A stretch of DNA of 64,000 nucleotides from Alloacidobacterium dinghuense. GTDB lineage: Bacteria > Acidobacteriota > Terriglobia > Terriglobales > Acidobacteriaceae. The notes below the pieces were generated by a model. The model had not been told where the DNA came from and ran no database searches. It saw only the letters and a list, made by a program, of their open reading frames with translations. A program made the translations under genes and the position numbers. Where the stretch lies: positions 2,976,001 through 3,040,000 of the forward strand of contig NZ_CP060394.1 of NCBI RefSeq assembly GCF_014274465.1, written 5' to 3'. The first letter of the stretch is position 1. Each line of letters opens with the position of its first letter. Shown here in pieces: positions 50,204 to 59,700 of the stretch.

Positions 50204-52273
50204 TTATGGTTGCATGTGGGTTACTACACCGCTCTTCGCGTCATCAATGGAAACATCCGTACGGTCAAGCGTGAATCCGGTAGCTTGGTCGATATATGCC
50301 TTGGCTTTTTCGAATGCGGTCTGGGCCACGACAAGCGCGGATTGGGCCACCGCGAGAGCCTGCTCGCTGGTGAGCGTGTCGTATGCGGACATAGCACCGA
50401 GATTTTGCTCCTGCTTGGAGATATCAAAGGTCTTTTGTGCCAGATCGCGCGCCTTCTGCGCTGCGTTGACGCGGGCCTGGGCCTGCTGCAGAGAATATTG
50501 CGCGTTGCGGACATCGAGCAGAATTTGCTTCTTCTGCTGCTCGTAACTCAACTCCTTCTGGCGATAGTCGAGCACAGCGCGGAACTGGTCGGCCTTAGCG
50601 ACGCGGTTGCGGAGGGTGACGACGAGTGAGAAGCCGACCTGATATTCCGGTGAGGAATAATTGAAGGTGTCCTGGAAGGCTCCGGCAAAATCGGAAGGCA
50701 GGGTGGTGCTGCAATCGATAATCTGCGAGGCGCAAGCAGGGTTCATCAGACCGCCGATGCCTACGCCGATGTACTGTCCGTAGAGCGAAAGTCTGGGCAG
50801 TAGCTCGTTTTTAATGGTCTTGAGGTTGTTCTGCGCGATCTGCATGGCGATCTGGTCTTCAGCCACGTCGGGGCGGTTCTTTTCGGCTTCAATAATGAGC
50901 TGATCGATCGGCTCTCCAGCCTTAGGGTCGGGTGAGCCTATGAGATCGAGCGGAATGACCGGCATGTCTGCCAATGCAGGATCTTCAATGGTCTTGGTGA
51001 GCGCGTTCTTGATAAGAAGTTCGTTCAGTCTGAGCGTCGCTTTGGCAACAGTGAGATCGCCTTCGGCAGTGGCCACAGCGGCCTCGTCCTTCATGACCTG
51101 CATAGCAGGAACGTTCTGAAGCTGAAGTTGTTTCTGGTCGTCGGAAAGAGTCTCGTTGGCGTAGGCCAGCGAACGCTCCTTGATTTGAGCATCCTGATAG
51201 GCGCTGACAAGATCCCAGTAGATATTTTCAACCTGGGTAATGGTGGCGATCACCTGTGCCCTGAAGCCGAGGTCCGTGAGCTGGAGATTCTGTTTGGCGA
51301 TGTGCATGAAGCGCTGGTTCGTGGCGAGTCCAAAGCCTTGGAGCAGGGGCTGGTTGATCGTAAGGTTGAAGTTCGTGGTGAGCTGAGGGCTGAGAATATT
51401 GAAGATACTGTTCGTGGTCTGGCGTTCGCCGAAGTCAGTGATCGTAAAATTTGTGCCGAGCGAAAAGGCCTGCGAGTAGCTGGACGCTACCTCAATCGTG
51501 TTTTGTTTTAAGATGGGCACTCCGGTCTGAGATTTGTTGACCTGTACGAGCGTAGTGTGGTCGACAAGAGCCTGCACGGCAAGCTGCGGATCGAAAGAGC
51601 TGATGGGGGCGCCGTTGCCGAGAGTTGAGGTGACAAGGCCTTGGGCGCCGGCCGCCGTGGCTCCGGTGCTTCCACCGCCGCCGCCGCTGCCTACACCGGA
51701 AGAGCTGAAGCCCCCCTGCGTACCTTGCGCGATGCTGGTATTCACACCGTTCGCGAAGCCTCCAGCCTTGGTGCGCAGCAGGTCGGCCTGCGCAATCGGC
51801 AGGTTGTAGCGGAAATAGGCGATGTCGAGATTGTTCTCAATCGCGAGAGCGATGGCGTCGCGGAGCGAAACGTACAGTTTGCCATCGCGTTCCAGGCTTT
51901 GGAGGCGAGGCGAGTTCGTGAGATTGGTGGGCGGCACGGTGCTCGGCATATATGGCGCAAACGGATTGCGCGAGTGTGGCAGCTCAATGTGAAACGGAGC
52001 TTGGGATGTCACGGGACCAACTTGCTGCGCTTGCTGGGCCTGCTGAGCGATGGTCTGCTGCATTGGTGTTGGAGTGACTGTAGGCGCATCCGGGGTAGGC
52101 GTCGCTTGCTGTTGAGCAGGAGTGGTCGCGCCAGGCGCTGTCGTCTGTTGCTGCTGAGATGGTTGTTGTTCCTGGGAAGACGACGGAGCCGTCTGTGCCA
52201 GCGTGCTCGAAGAAACAAGGCAGCAAAGAGCGACTGCCATCAACTGCTGCTGAATCCCGGACCCGCTCCTCAC
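50204..52273 (-). CDS. TolC family outer-membrane efflux protein
   Basis: The 689-residue product has a signal peptide ending near TLAQ (about 27), an unusual Gln/Pro/Thr-rich linker of some 90 residues, then the two OEP repeats of long coiled-coil helices typical of TolC (SLRDAIALAIENNLDIAYFRYNL...; QAQARVNAAQKARDLAQKTFDISKQEQNLGAMSAYDTLTSEQALAVAQ). It forms the outer-membrane channel for the HlyD adaptor and ABC ATPases encoded upstream. Its start overlaps the ABC gene stop by four bases, indicating translational coupling. Length exceeds typical TolC (about 490) because of the linker and loop insertions. Confidence 0.93.
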   Translation of the reverse strand: MRSGSGIQQQLMAVALCCLVSSSTLAQTAPSSSQEQQPSQQQQTTAPGATTPAQQQATPTPDAPTVTPTPMQQTIAQQAQQAQQVGPVTSQAPFHIELPHSRNPFAPYMPSTVPPTNLTNSPRLQSLERDGKLYVSLRDAIALAIENNLDIAYFRYNLPIAQADLLRTKAGGFANGVNTSIAQGTQGGFSSSGVGSGGGGGSTGATAAGAQGLVTSTLGNGAPISSFDPQLAVQALVDHTTLVQVNKSQTGVPILKQNTIEVASSYSQAFSLGTNFTITDFGERQTTNSIFNILSPQLTTNFNLTINQPLLQGFGLATNQRFMHIAKQNLQLTDLGFRAQVIATITQVENIYWDLVSAYQDAQIKERSLAYANETLSDDQKQLQLQNVPAMQVMKDEAAVATAEGDLTVAKATLRLNELLIKNALTKTIEDPALADMPVIPLDLIGSPDPKAGEPIDQLIIEAEKNRPDVAEDQIAMQIAQNNLKTIKNELLPRLSLYGQYIGVGIGGLMNPACASQIIDCSTTLPSDFAGAFQDTFNYSSPEYQVGFSLVVTLRNRVAKADQFRAVLDYRQKELSYEQQKKQILLDVRNAQYSLQQAQARVNAAQKARDLAQKTFDISKQEQNLGAMSAYDTLTSEQALAVAQSALVVAQTAFEKAKAYIDQATGFTLDRTDVSIDDAKSGVVTHMQP

Positions 52274-52974
52274 GATGCGCTCACCTCCGCGCCCAGTTCC
52301 GGATGCGCCGTATCCTTTACCATCCAGCCATCGCGGACTTCGATAATGCGGTTGCCATACGAAGCATTCAATTCAGAGTGCGTCACCTGAATGATCGTCG
52401 TTCCCTGCTGATTCAGTTCGCGGAAAAGCTCCATGATTTCCTTTGCCTGGGTTGAATGCAGATTGCCTGTCGGCTCGTCGGCAAGTAACAGCGCGGGTTT
52501 ATGAATCACGGCGCGCGCAATGCCCACAAGCTGCTGCTGCCCGCCGGAAAGCTGCGATGGATACAAATCCTTCTTGCCGACGATCTGAAAATGATCCAGC
52601 GTGTCAGCAACCAGCCCCTGCCGCTCTGCGCGTGGAATGTCTTTGTAGGACAGAGGCAGATCAATGTTCTCCTGCACCGTCAGGTCATCCAGCAGGTGAT
52701 AGCTCTGAAAAACCATGCCGACGTTTTTCTTCGCCAGTTCCGCACGCTGCTTGCGGTTCATCTTGTGCACCGGCTGGTCCTTGAACCAGTACTCGCCCAG
52801 CCACTGATCATCGAGCAGCGCCAGCACGTTCAACAGCGATGATTTGCCCGCACCCGAAGGCCCCATGATGGTGACAAACTCACCTTCCTGAATCGTTAGA
52901 CCAATGCGGCGCAGCACCCACGTTTGCCCTGCGCCCGTCTTGTAGCTGCGTTCAATATTTTTCAGTTCAATCAT
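52270..52974 (-). CDS. ABC transporter ATPase, MacB/LolD type (second copy)
   Basis: The 234-residue ATPase has Walker A GPSGAGKSS (about 40), signature LSGGQQQLVGIARA (about 140), Walker B LLLADEPTG and the switch His in VTHSE. The signature has Leu-Val in place of the more usual Arg-Val after QQQ. It resembles the nucleotide-binding subunits of MacB- and LolD-type exporters, which act with FtsX-like permeases. No permease gene is present in this operon. It is separated by 184 bases from the other ATPase gene and overlaps tolC. The ATG at 52974 has AGGAGGAAAGCGATCTCC-type purines upstream. Confidence 0.93.
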   Translation of the reverse strand: MIELKNIERSYKTGAGQTWVLRRIGLTIQEGEFVTIMGPSGAGKSSLLNVLALLDDQWLGEYWFKDQPVHKMNRKQRAELAKKNVGMVFQSYHLLDDLTVQENIDLPLSYKDIPRAERQGLVADTLDHFQIVGKKDLYPSQLSGGQQQLVGIARAVIHKPALLLADEPTGNLHSTQAKEIMELFRELNQQGTTIIQVTHSELNASYGNRIIEVRDGWMVKDTAHPELGAEVSAS

Positions 52975-53010
52975 GGAGATCGCTTTCCTCCTCGTTGGGA
53001 TTATGCGTCG

Positions 53011-53060
53011 TCCCAGCGAGTGTCATCCTAAGCAGAGCATCCTTATCAGTCGAAGTCGAG
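53011..53060. repeat. Degenerate dispersed-repeat-like sequence between two ABC genes
   Basis: The stretch with GTGTCATCCTAAGCAGAGC and CAGTCGAAGTCGAGG resembles an intergenic repeat I recall from acidobacterial genomes (GTCATCCTGAGCGAAGC). It fills part of an unusual 184-base gap inside an otherwise tightly packed operon. No second copy is present in this window, so the repeat status rests on memory only. Confidence 0.28.
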
Positions 53061-53158
53061 GGCGCTGCCGTCGTCCCGCAATACTTCATTTAGGGCAATG
53101 GCTCGCCTGAGCACACCTTGACCGTGTGCGACGCGAACCATCCCCATAAACGTGAAAA

Positions 53159-53878
<720 letters not shown>

Positions 53879-53904
53879 GTCTACCTCGCTCCTCGCTTTT
53901 CCCA

Positions 53905-55203
53905 CTATTCCAAACGAACTTTATCGACGTTGTCGTTCCGCGACATATCCGACAGAATGACCTTGTCGCCTTCTTGCAGACCACCCAGAATCTGAATCTG
54001 CGTGACCGATGCCTTGCCAACCTTCACCTGCGTGCGCGTTGCCGTCTTGCCGTCCGGATCGTACCTGAACAGGCTGATTGTGCTGTCCGGATTCCCGAAG
54101 GCCGGACGACCCACATACAGCACGTCTTTCAAACGTTCCAGATCAATCGTTCCGTCCACGCTCAGTTGTGGAACCGCTCCCGCAGGAAGTGGCCCATCTA
54201 GCTTTACGTCAACTGTTCGCGTTCCGTTCACTACTGCCGGATCAATTCTTGTTACATGGCCTGGAACAATGCCGTTATGCGTATCAACTTCTGCCGGCTG
54301 GTCCAGCAGAATGTCATGTGCCTGGGTCTCAGCGATCTTTAATTGGGCCTTGAGCTGGTTCGGTACGACAACCGTTGCCAGCGTGGTGCCCGGCGCAACG
54401 TGCGTGCCGACACCCAAGGTGGCCTGGTCGCCAGCCCCGGTCGTCGAAGTCTGCTGGCCAAGAGAAGTCAGCACGCCGTCGATTCCGGCGCGCACTTGAA
54501 GCGCAGCCTTCTGGTCTTGCTTCAGTTGAAGCAGAGCCTTATCCTGATCGATCTTCGCCTGCTGCACGTCCAGCTGCGTTTTGATGGATTTATCATTCAT
54601 GTCGACCTGATCGACGGATATCTTGTTCCGTGTCGTCAATTCATCTGCCGAAGACTTCGATTTGTTGTAGGCCAGACCGCTGATCACGCCCAGGTTATAG
54701 AGCTGCTTGTCCGTCTGTGCCTGCAGCTGCGCCTGGCTGTAATCGGAATTCACTGTCGCGGCCGATGCCTTCTTGTCCATCAGGGCGCTCTGCAGGGTAA
54801 CCTGCAGATTGTGGTACGCCACTTCATCGGACTTCAGCTGCAGTTGCGCATTGAGCAGTTCCTGGTCCAGTTGCGGGTCGGTAAGATCCATAATGACGGT
54901 GTCCGGCGTCACCTTTGTGCCCGGCAGAACGCGAATGCGCGTCACCGTCGCTTCCGTCTGTGACGGAATCGACCGGATGCTTTCCTCACTGGGAACCAGC
55001 GTTCCTAGCCCGCGCACCTGCACGATCATTGGGCCACGCTTGACCGTGTCCGGCCACACTGTGCTGGCATCGACCGTCGGAGCCGCCGGCTTCAGCCGGT
55101 AAACAGCCGCTGCTGCTGCCGCGACAACAACCAGGCCGATCGCGCCGATAACGATCTGCCGGCGTAACTTCTTCTTCCTAATATCTGGGCGAGCGATATC
55201 CAT
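53905..55203 (-). CDS. HlyD-family periplasmic adaptor (membrane fusion protein)
   Basis: The 432-residue product has a basic N-terminus and one membrane helix (VIGAIGLVVVAAAAAAVYRL, about 19-38), a barrel-sandwich part (TVWPDTVKRGPMIVQVRGLGTLVPSEE), a long alpha-hairpin (about 115-225), and C-terminal beta domains (VVVPNQLKAQLKIAETQAHDI; VNGTRTVDVKLDGPL). It links the inner-membrane part of an exporter to TolC. It is the first gene of a six-gene minus-strand operon. A sigma-54 promoter ends only 14 bases before its ATG at 55203, so the predicted mRNA has a very short leader. Confidence 0.93.
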   Translation of the reverse strand: MDIARPDIRKKKLRRQIVIGAIGLVVVAAAAAAVYRLKPAAPTVDASTVWPDTVKRGPMIVQVRGLGTLVPSEESIRSIPSQTEATVTRIRVLPGTKVTPDTVIMDLTDPQLDQELLNAQLQLKSDEVAYHNLQVTLQSALMDKKASAATVNSDYSQAQLQAQTDKQLYNLGVISGLAYNKSKSSADELTTRNKISVDQVDMNDKSIKTQLDVQQAKIDQDKALLQLKQDQKAALQVRAGIDGVLTSLGQQTSTTGAGDQATLGVGTHVAPGTTLATVVVPNQLKAQLKIAETQAHDILLDQPAEVDTHNGIVPGHVTRIDPAVVNGTRTVDVKLDGPLPAGAVPQLSVDGTIDLERLKDVLYVGRPAFGNPDSTISLFRYDPDGKTATRTQVKVGKASVTQIQILGGLQEGDKVILSDMSRNDNVDKVRLE

Positions 55204-55216
55204 TGATCAGGAATGT

Positions 55217-55232
55217 TGCAACTGCCGCACCA
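55217..55232 (-). promoter_or_regulatory. Sigma-54 promoter before the HlyD-ABC-TolC-NtrC operon
   Basis: On the minus strand TGGTGCGGCAGTTGCA has GG and GC 10 bases apart and a full TTGCA -12 box; only one base of TGGC differs. Transcription would start near 55207, about four bases before the ATG. The operon encodes its own sigma-54 activator. Confidence 0.62.
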
Positions 55233-55312
55233 TTCTGAAAATCCGGATAACTCATTTAGATTCATATGGCTGTGAATGACTGGCCCAGACCATCTGAACT
55301 CGCTACTGGCCA

Positions 55313-55342
55313 TTTCCGGAACCATGTGTCCGTTTCCGGACA
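55313..55342. promoter_or_regulatory. Candidate enhancer for the NtrC-type regulator
   Basis: TGTCCG-TTTC-CGGACA (55327-55342) is a perfect inverted repeat about 115 bases upstream of the -12 box. TTTCCGGA occurs twice, at 55313-55320 and 55333-55340, exactly 20 bases or about two helical turns apart. Dyads of this kind at this distance are typical binding sites of NtrC-family activators. Confidence 0.55.
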
Positions 55343-55369
55343 ACCCGAGCCGACCTTGCTCTTAAGACG

Positions 55370-55402
55370 AAAAAAAAGGAATTTCCGTCTGGAAATCCCC
55401 TT
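55370..55402 (-). terminator. Intrinsic terminator downstream of the SDR gene
   Basis: On the minus strand AAGGGGATTTCC pairs with GGAAATTCCTT around AGAC (one wobble and one unpaired base), followed by a run of T (eight A bases on the plus strand, 55370-55377). It lies 24 bases past the stop of the SDR gene 55426-56184. Confidence 0.8.
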
Positions 55403-55425
55403 CAATACCTCTAATTTGGAGCGAA

Positions 55426-56184
55426 TCAGCGATAGCCGCCCGAGAGCACGATCCCCTCCCCTGTCATAAAGGCCGACTCATCCGAAGCAAGGTAAACCGC
55501 CGCATGGGCAACATCCTCCGGCGTCCCTAACCTTCCGAGCGGAGTGACAGAAATCAGTTTCTTCATCCGTTCCTCGGCATAATTGCCGTTTTGCATATTC
55601 GCCTGTACGCCTTCGGTGGGAATCAGACCCGGATGAATTGTATTCACGCGGATTTTGCGGACAGCCAGTTCTCTCGCCCACGAAACTGTCAGCGCATCGA
55701 CTGCGCCCTTCGTCGCCGAATAAACAGACGCGCTGACCGGCGGAGTGAGGCTCACAATCGAGCTGACGTTGATGATGCTTCCGCCATTTTCACCGAACTG
55801 TTTGACTGCCTCTTGCGTCGTCGCAATCAGGCCTAAAACGTTCACGTCGAACAGCCTGCGATAGTGCGCATCCGTAATCGCCTCCAACGGCAGAAACTCA
55901 TACACACCCGCGTTGTTCACCAGGACATCGAGCTTGCCAAAAGCTTTCTTGCTTTCCGCGAAGAGCTTTGCTATCTCTGCCCGATCTCCCACATTCGCCT
56001 GGACGGCAATCGCATTGCCACCCTTTGCGGCAATCTCCGAGACGACGCGATCCGCATCGGTCTTACTCGAGGCGTAGTTCACGACCACCGACGCACCCTC
56101 TGCCGCCAGCTTTTTCGCGATCGCCGCGCCCAATCCCTTTGACGCTCCCGTCACGATGGCCACTTTTCCTTCTAACCTGTTCAT
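55426..56184 (-). CDS. Short-chain dehydrogenase/reductase, glucose/ribitol type
   Basis: The 252-residue product is a classical SDR with cofactor motif TGASKGLG (about 13-20), NNAG (about 90), catalytic Ser in INVSSIVS (about 142), YSATK (about 155-159) and the end SAFMTGEGIVLSGG. The Ala-Ser-Ser-Lys after beta-2 suggests NADPH use. It is divergent from the MarR gene, with a MarR-type palindrome in its upstream region (56233-56244), and is therefore the probable target of that regulator. Many MarR/SDR pairs deal with quinones or small electrophiles; the actual substrate here is unknown. Confidence 0.94.
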   Translation of the reverse strand: MNRLEGKVAIVTGASKGLGAAIAKKLAAEGASVVVNYASSKTDADRVVSEIAAKGGNAIAVQANVGDRAEIAKLFAESKKAFGKLDVLVNNAGVYEFLPLEAITDAHYRRLFDVNVLGLIATTQEAVKQFGENGGSIINVSSIVSLTPPVSASVYSATKGAVDALTVSWARELAVRKIRVNTIHPGLIPTEGVQANMQNGNYAEERMKKLISVTPLGRLGTPEDVAHAAVYLASDESAFMTGEGIVLSGGYR

Positions 56185-56232
56185 CCTTTCTCCTCTCCCG
56201 GAATCTGCATCTCCGGGCTTACATCAGAATAG

Positions 56233-56244
56233 ATGCATATGCAT
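56233..56244. promoter_or_regulatory. Palindrome ATGCATATGCAT, candidate MarR operator (SDR side)
   Basis: A perfect 12-base palindrome lies 49 bases upstream of the SDR start in the 97-base SDR/MarR divergent region. The core TGCATATGCA is repeated 50 bases away at the MarR start, i.e. on nearly the same helical face. Confidence 0.6.
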
Positions 56245-56281
56245 ATATCTTATGATTCAGGAATTTTTGGAGTTAAGATAG

Positions 56282-56740
56282 GTGCATATGCATGTATCAG
56301 AAAGGCCTGAAGCCGTGGACGCAATCCCATGCTATGGCGCATCCGTCAGGAAAGCCAGCCGCATACTCACCCGCATCTACGACGAGACACTTGCGCCCAG
56401 CGGCCTCAACCTGACGCAATTTTCCATCGCTTACCTGCTTGCGCGCCACGGTTCCGCTACCATCACCGATCTTGCCGCATGGATGGACACCGACAAAACC
56501 GCGATGGGGCGCAACCTGGCCCCAATGGAGCGCGATGGCTTCATCTCGATCCAGCCTGGAAAAGACCGTCGCAGCCGCGAAGTCACGCTCACCACGACCG
56601 GACGGGTCAAGTACAAGAAAGCAGCATCGCTTTGGAGGCAGGCCCAAAAGCAAGTCGAGAAGTTAATTGGGGAGCAACCCGCGGCGAAGCTTCGTTCTAT
56701 CCTGCAACTGGTTGCGACGAAGGCAGGCGCTCATCAGTAA
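56282..56740 (+). CDS. MarR family transcriptional regulator
   Basis: The 152-residue product has the MarR winged helix: ILTRIYDETLAPSGLNLTQFSIAYLLARHGSATITDLAAWMDTDKTAMGRNLAPMERDGFISIQPGKDRRSREVTLTTTG (about 25-103), with the wing sequence GKDRRSREVTLT. MarR proteins usually repress and are released by phenolics or oxidants. The GTG at 56282 has GGAG nine bases upstream; an ATG at 56288 is the alternative. The palindrome TGCATATGCA (56283-56292) covers the start codon region. Its stop overlaps the stop of the convergent TonB-receptor gene by seven bases. Confidence 0.93.
   Translation: MHMHVSERPEAVDAIPCYGASVRKASRILTRIYDETLAPSGLNLTQFSIAYLLARHGSATITDLAAWMDTDKTAMGRNLAPMERDGFISIQPGKDRRSREVTLTTTGRVKYKKAASLWRQAQKQVEKLIGEQPAAKLRSILQLVATKAGAHQ
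56283..56292. promoter_or_regulatory. Palindrome TGCATATGCA over the MarR start, candidate operator
   Basis: This is the second copy of the palindrome core at 56233-56244. It covers the first codons of the MarR gene, so a bound dimer would block its own transcription. Confidence 0.55.
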
Positions 56741-59700
56741 ATCAGCTTCAACGAGAACTGAATCTGCCGCGAAGTCCCGGCTGTTTTGCTGATCTCGCCG
56801 AAACCAGATCCCTTGATCGTGTTCGCGGGCAGCCCCATATTCACAATGTTGAAGAGATTGAAGAACTCCGCCCGGAATTGCAGGTCTACCAGTTCGCTCC
56901 CGCTCGTGCGAGTGCCGAAAGGCGTGTCCTTGATCATGGCAAAGTCGTAGTTGTAATATGCGGGGCCGCGAAATGTGTTGCGTCCAAGCAGGCCGAAGCG
57001 TCCACTGTTTGGCCCTGTCCCGCCCGACAGGTTGATGGGAATCGAGAAATACGAGGCATTTGCGGGGCCCAGCCCGAAGTAGTCTTCGCGCACTTTGCGT
57101 GCCGTCGATAAATCAGGCTTGCCAATCTGGTCGGGCCGATCCGTTCCGTTCGAACCCGCGCCTGTCTGTTGAATCCCCGAATAGATGGTGAATGGCGAAC
57201 CGCTGGAAATCGTCGAAATGCTCAGCAACTCCCATCCGCGCGTAATTTTCTTTGTCACTGCTTCCAGAAAATTGACACTGTCCAAATGCAGGTCCTGCGC
57301 CACGCTCAGGCTGAAAGAGTTCGCCACATCAAACGTCGACGGCCCTTTTTCAGGATGCGTATTGAATGGATCCTGCGGAGCGAACGCTACCTGCGCGCCC
57401 GTGGAACCCGTTCCGCCGCCAATCACTCCGCTCACGTCATCCAGCGATTTCGACCACGTATAGCTCGCCTGCACGCCCGGACCGCCATGCGGAAATGTTC
57501 CGGAGAGCGAGCTTTGCAAAGCGTTGTAGCTCGAATGCGACGTGTCATCGACGACATTCTCCACGCCGAAACCGCCAATCACGTTGCCCGAGCTGTCGAA
57601 CTGCGTATAAGGAGCGTACTCCGGACTCGCCCCGGCAAATCCGTTTGGATACGTCATGCGTGGCAGCTTGACGCCCGCAGTACCTACATATGCGACATCG
57701 GCGGTGACGTTTCCAAATTGCCGCTCCAGTCCAAGCGTCCAGGTTTCCAGCCATCCGTTGCCGAAATTCCTGTCAATCCCGGCAAGATTCAGCGGCGTGA
57801 TCTGGTGGCTTGGCGTCAGCGCCGCCATGTCATGCTCGTAGCGGTCCACGTCGAGAACGGTATTCGCAGGCACATCTTTCGTATTGCCGCTGGCGAAGAT
57901 GTCCACTCCTGATGTCGAATAGGCACGCGGTAATTCATCCGGTGTGATCTGAAAGCCATAATGAAATTGCGCGCCCGGTGCAGCACTCAGATGTGGATAA
58001 ATCACAAACGGCGTCGAGCCGGTCAGCGAATTGTCCTGCCAGATATTCGGCGGAATCACCATCATCGCTCCGCCAGCGCGCACGTGCAGCTTCTGGGTAG
58101 CGCGCCAGTCCAGTTGCACGCGCGGCTCAAAGCCGTTGTAGTTTGTCTGGTATCCCGGCTGCGGATTCACAAGAAATTCCTGTTGATACCCGGTCGCCGT
58201 CTTCGTCGTCACGATACTCGATGTTCGCTTCGCCCGCTCCGTGATGGGCGAATACACGTCATAGCGAATGCCGTAGTCCAGCACAAAGCGATCAGAAATC
58301 TTCCAGGTGTCCTGAATGTAAAAGGCAAAATTGTTTCGATTGATCGCCGCAGGCCCGATGTGATTGCCACCCGAAAAGTATGGCGGAGCGACCGCAACGT
58401 TGTAGGAAAACGGAGTGCCAGTCAACAGTCCGGAGAGCGTATCAGGCAGCGGATCTCCGACATTCACATTGTGCGTACCGCTTTGAGACAGAATTTCGAC
58501 CGGCGAATACGCCGTACCGCCGCCAAAATCATATTCATTGTTGGGGCTGATGCCGAAATAGGTCGTGTCGCGGTTCAGCCGCACTTCGCCGCCAAACTTC
58601 CACGCGTGGCCGCTTCTGATGTAGGAAAAATTCTGCCGTGCTTGAATGAGATTGCCATAGGCCTGCATCACCGAACCGCCGGCAGAATTGAAGGCCTCAA
58701 AGAGTCCGTCATTGAACTTCACTGCGGCATCCGTGTGGTTCGGCGTCGGAAACCCGGGCGTGGAGCGCGTAAAGTCAATCGACGAGTCAAAGGAATACTG
58801 CGGCGAAATCACACGCGAATACGTCAGCACTCCGTTGCGCTGATGATCTTTGTATTCGACGGCAAAGCTCGGATCGATCGCCGTCTGATCGGGATTGGTC
58901 GTCGGTCCTGTCAGATTGTCCCAGGTAAATCGCGCGAATATCTGCGACTTCTCATCCAGCGTCTGATCGATGCGAATTGAAAACTGGTTGGCATTCGTAA
59001 TGACCTTCGAGGAAGTCGCATAGGTGTGCGCTCCGTACGGTCCTTGGGGAAAATTGGGCAGCGGATACCGCGCCAGTATGCGCGCCATCTGCGAATCCAC
59101 CGGAACATACAGCGTGTCACCCGGAAACGCGCTCGTGTCCGAGCCAGAACGCTCGTCGGCTGTAGGCACCGCTAACACCTGCGTCGTGCCCAGTACCTGG
59201 CGAAAGCCCTGATATTGACCGAAGTAGAACGTTTTCCCGCTTCCATCGAAAAGGTGCGGGATCACAACCGGTCCGCCGTTCGTGAATCCAAACTCATTGC
59301 GGCGGAATGGCGGAATTCTACCCTCTGTCGGATGATCGAAATAATTCCGCGCATCCAGGGCCGAGTTGCGCAAGAACTCGAAGAACGAACCGTGAAAGCC
59401 GCTCTTGCCGGAGCGCGTGATGATGTTTGTGAAGCCGGCAGCACCGCGCCCGATCTCGGCAGGCATCCATCCGGAACTCGACTGAATCCCCTCCACCGCA
59501 TCGACGTTGAAATTGGTAAAAGTGCCGCCACCCATTTCCGGATCGCTCGTATCGGATCCGTCCATCGCAAACGTTGCCTCGACGCCGCGCTGCCCGTTAA
59601 TCGCAAACTGTTGCGTGAAGTTGGTTGCGCCGTTCGTGTCCGTCATGGTTCCAGCGGCAAGCAACAGCAGAGTGCTGAAGTCGCGCTTGTTCAGTGGCAA

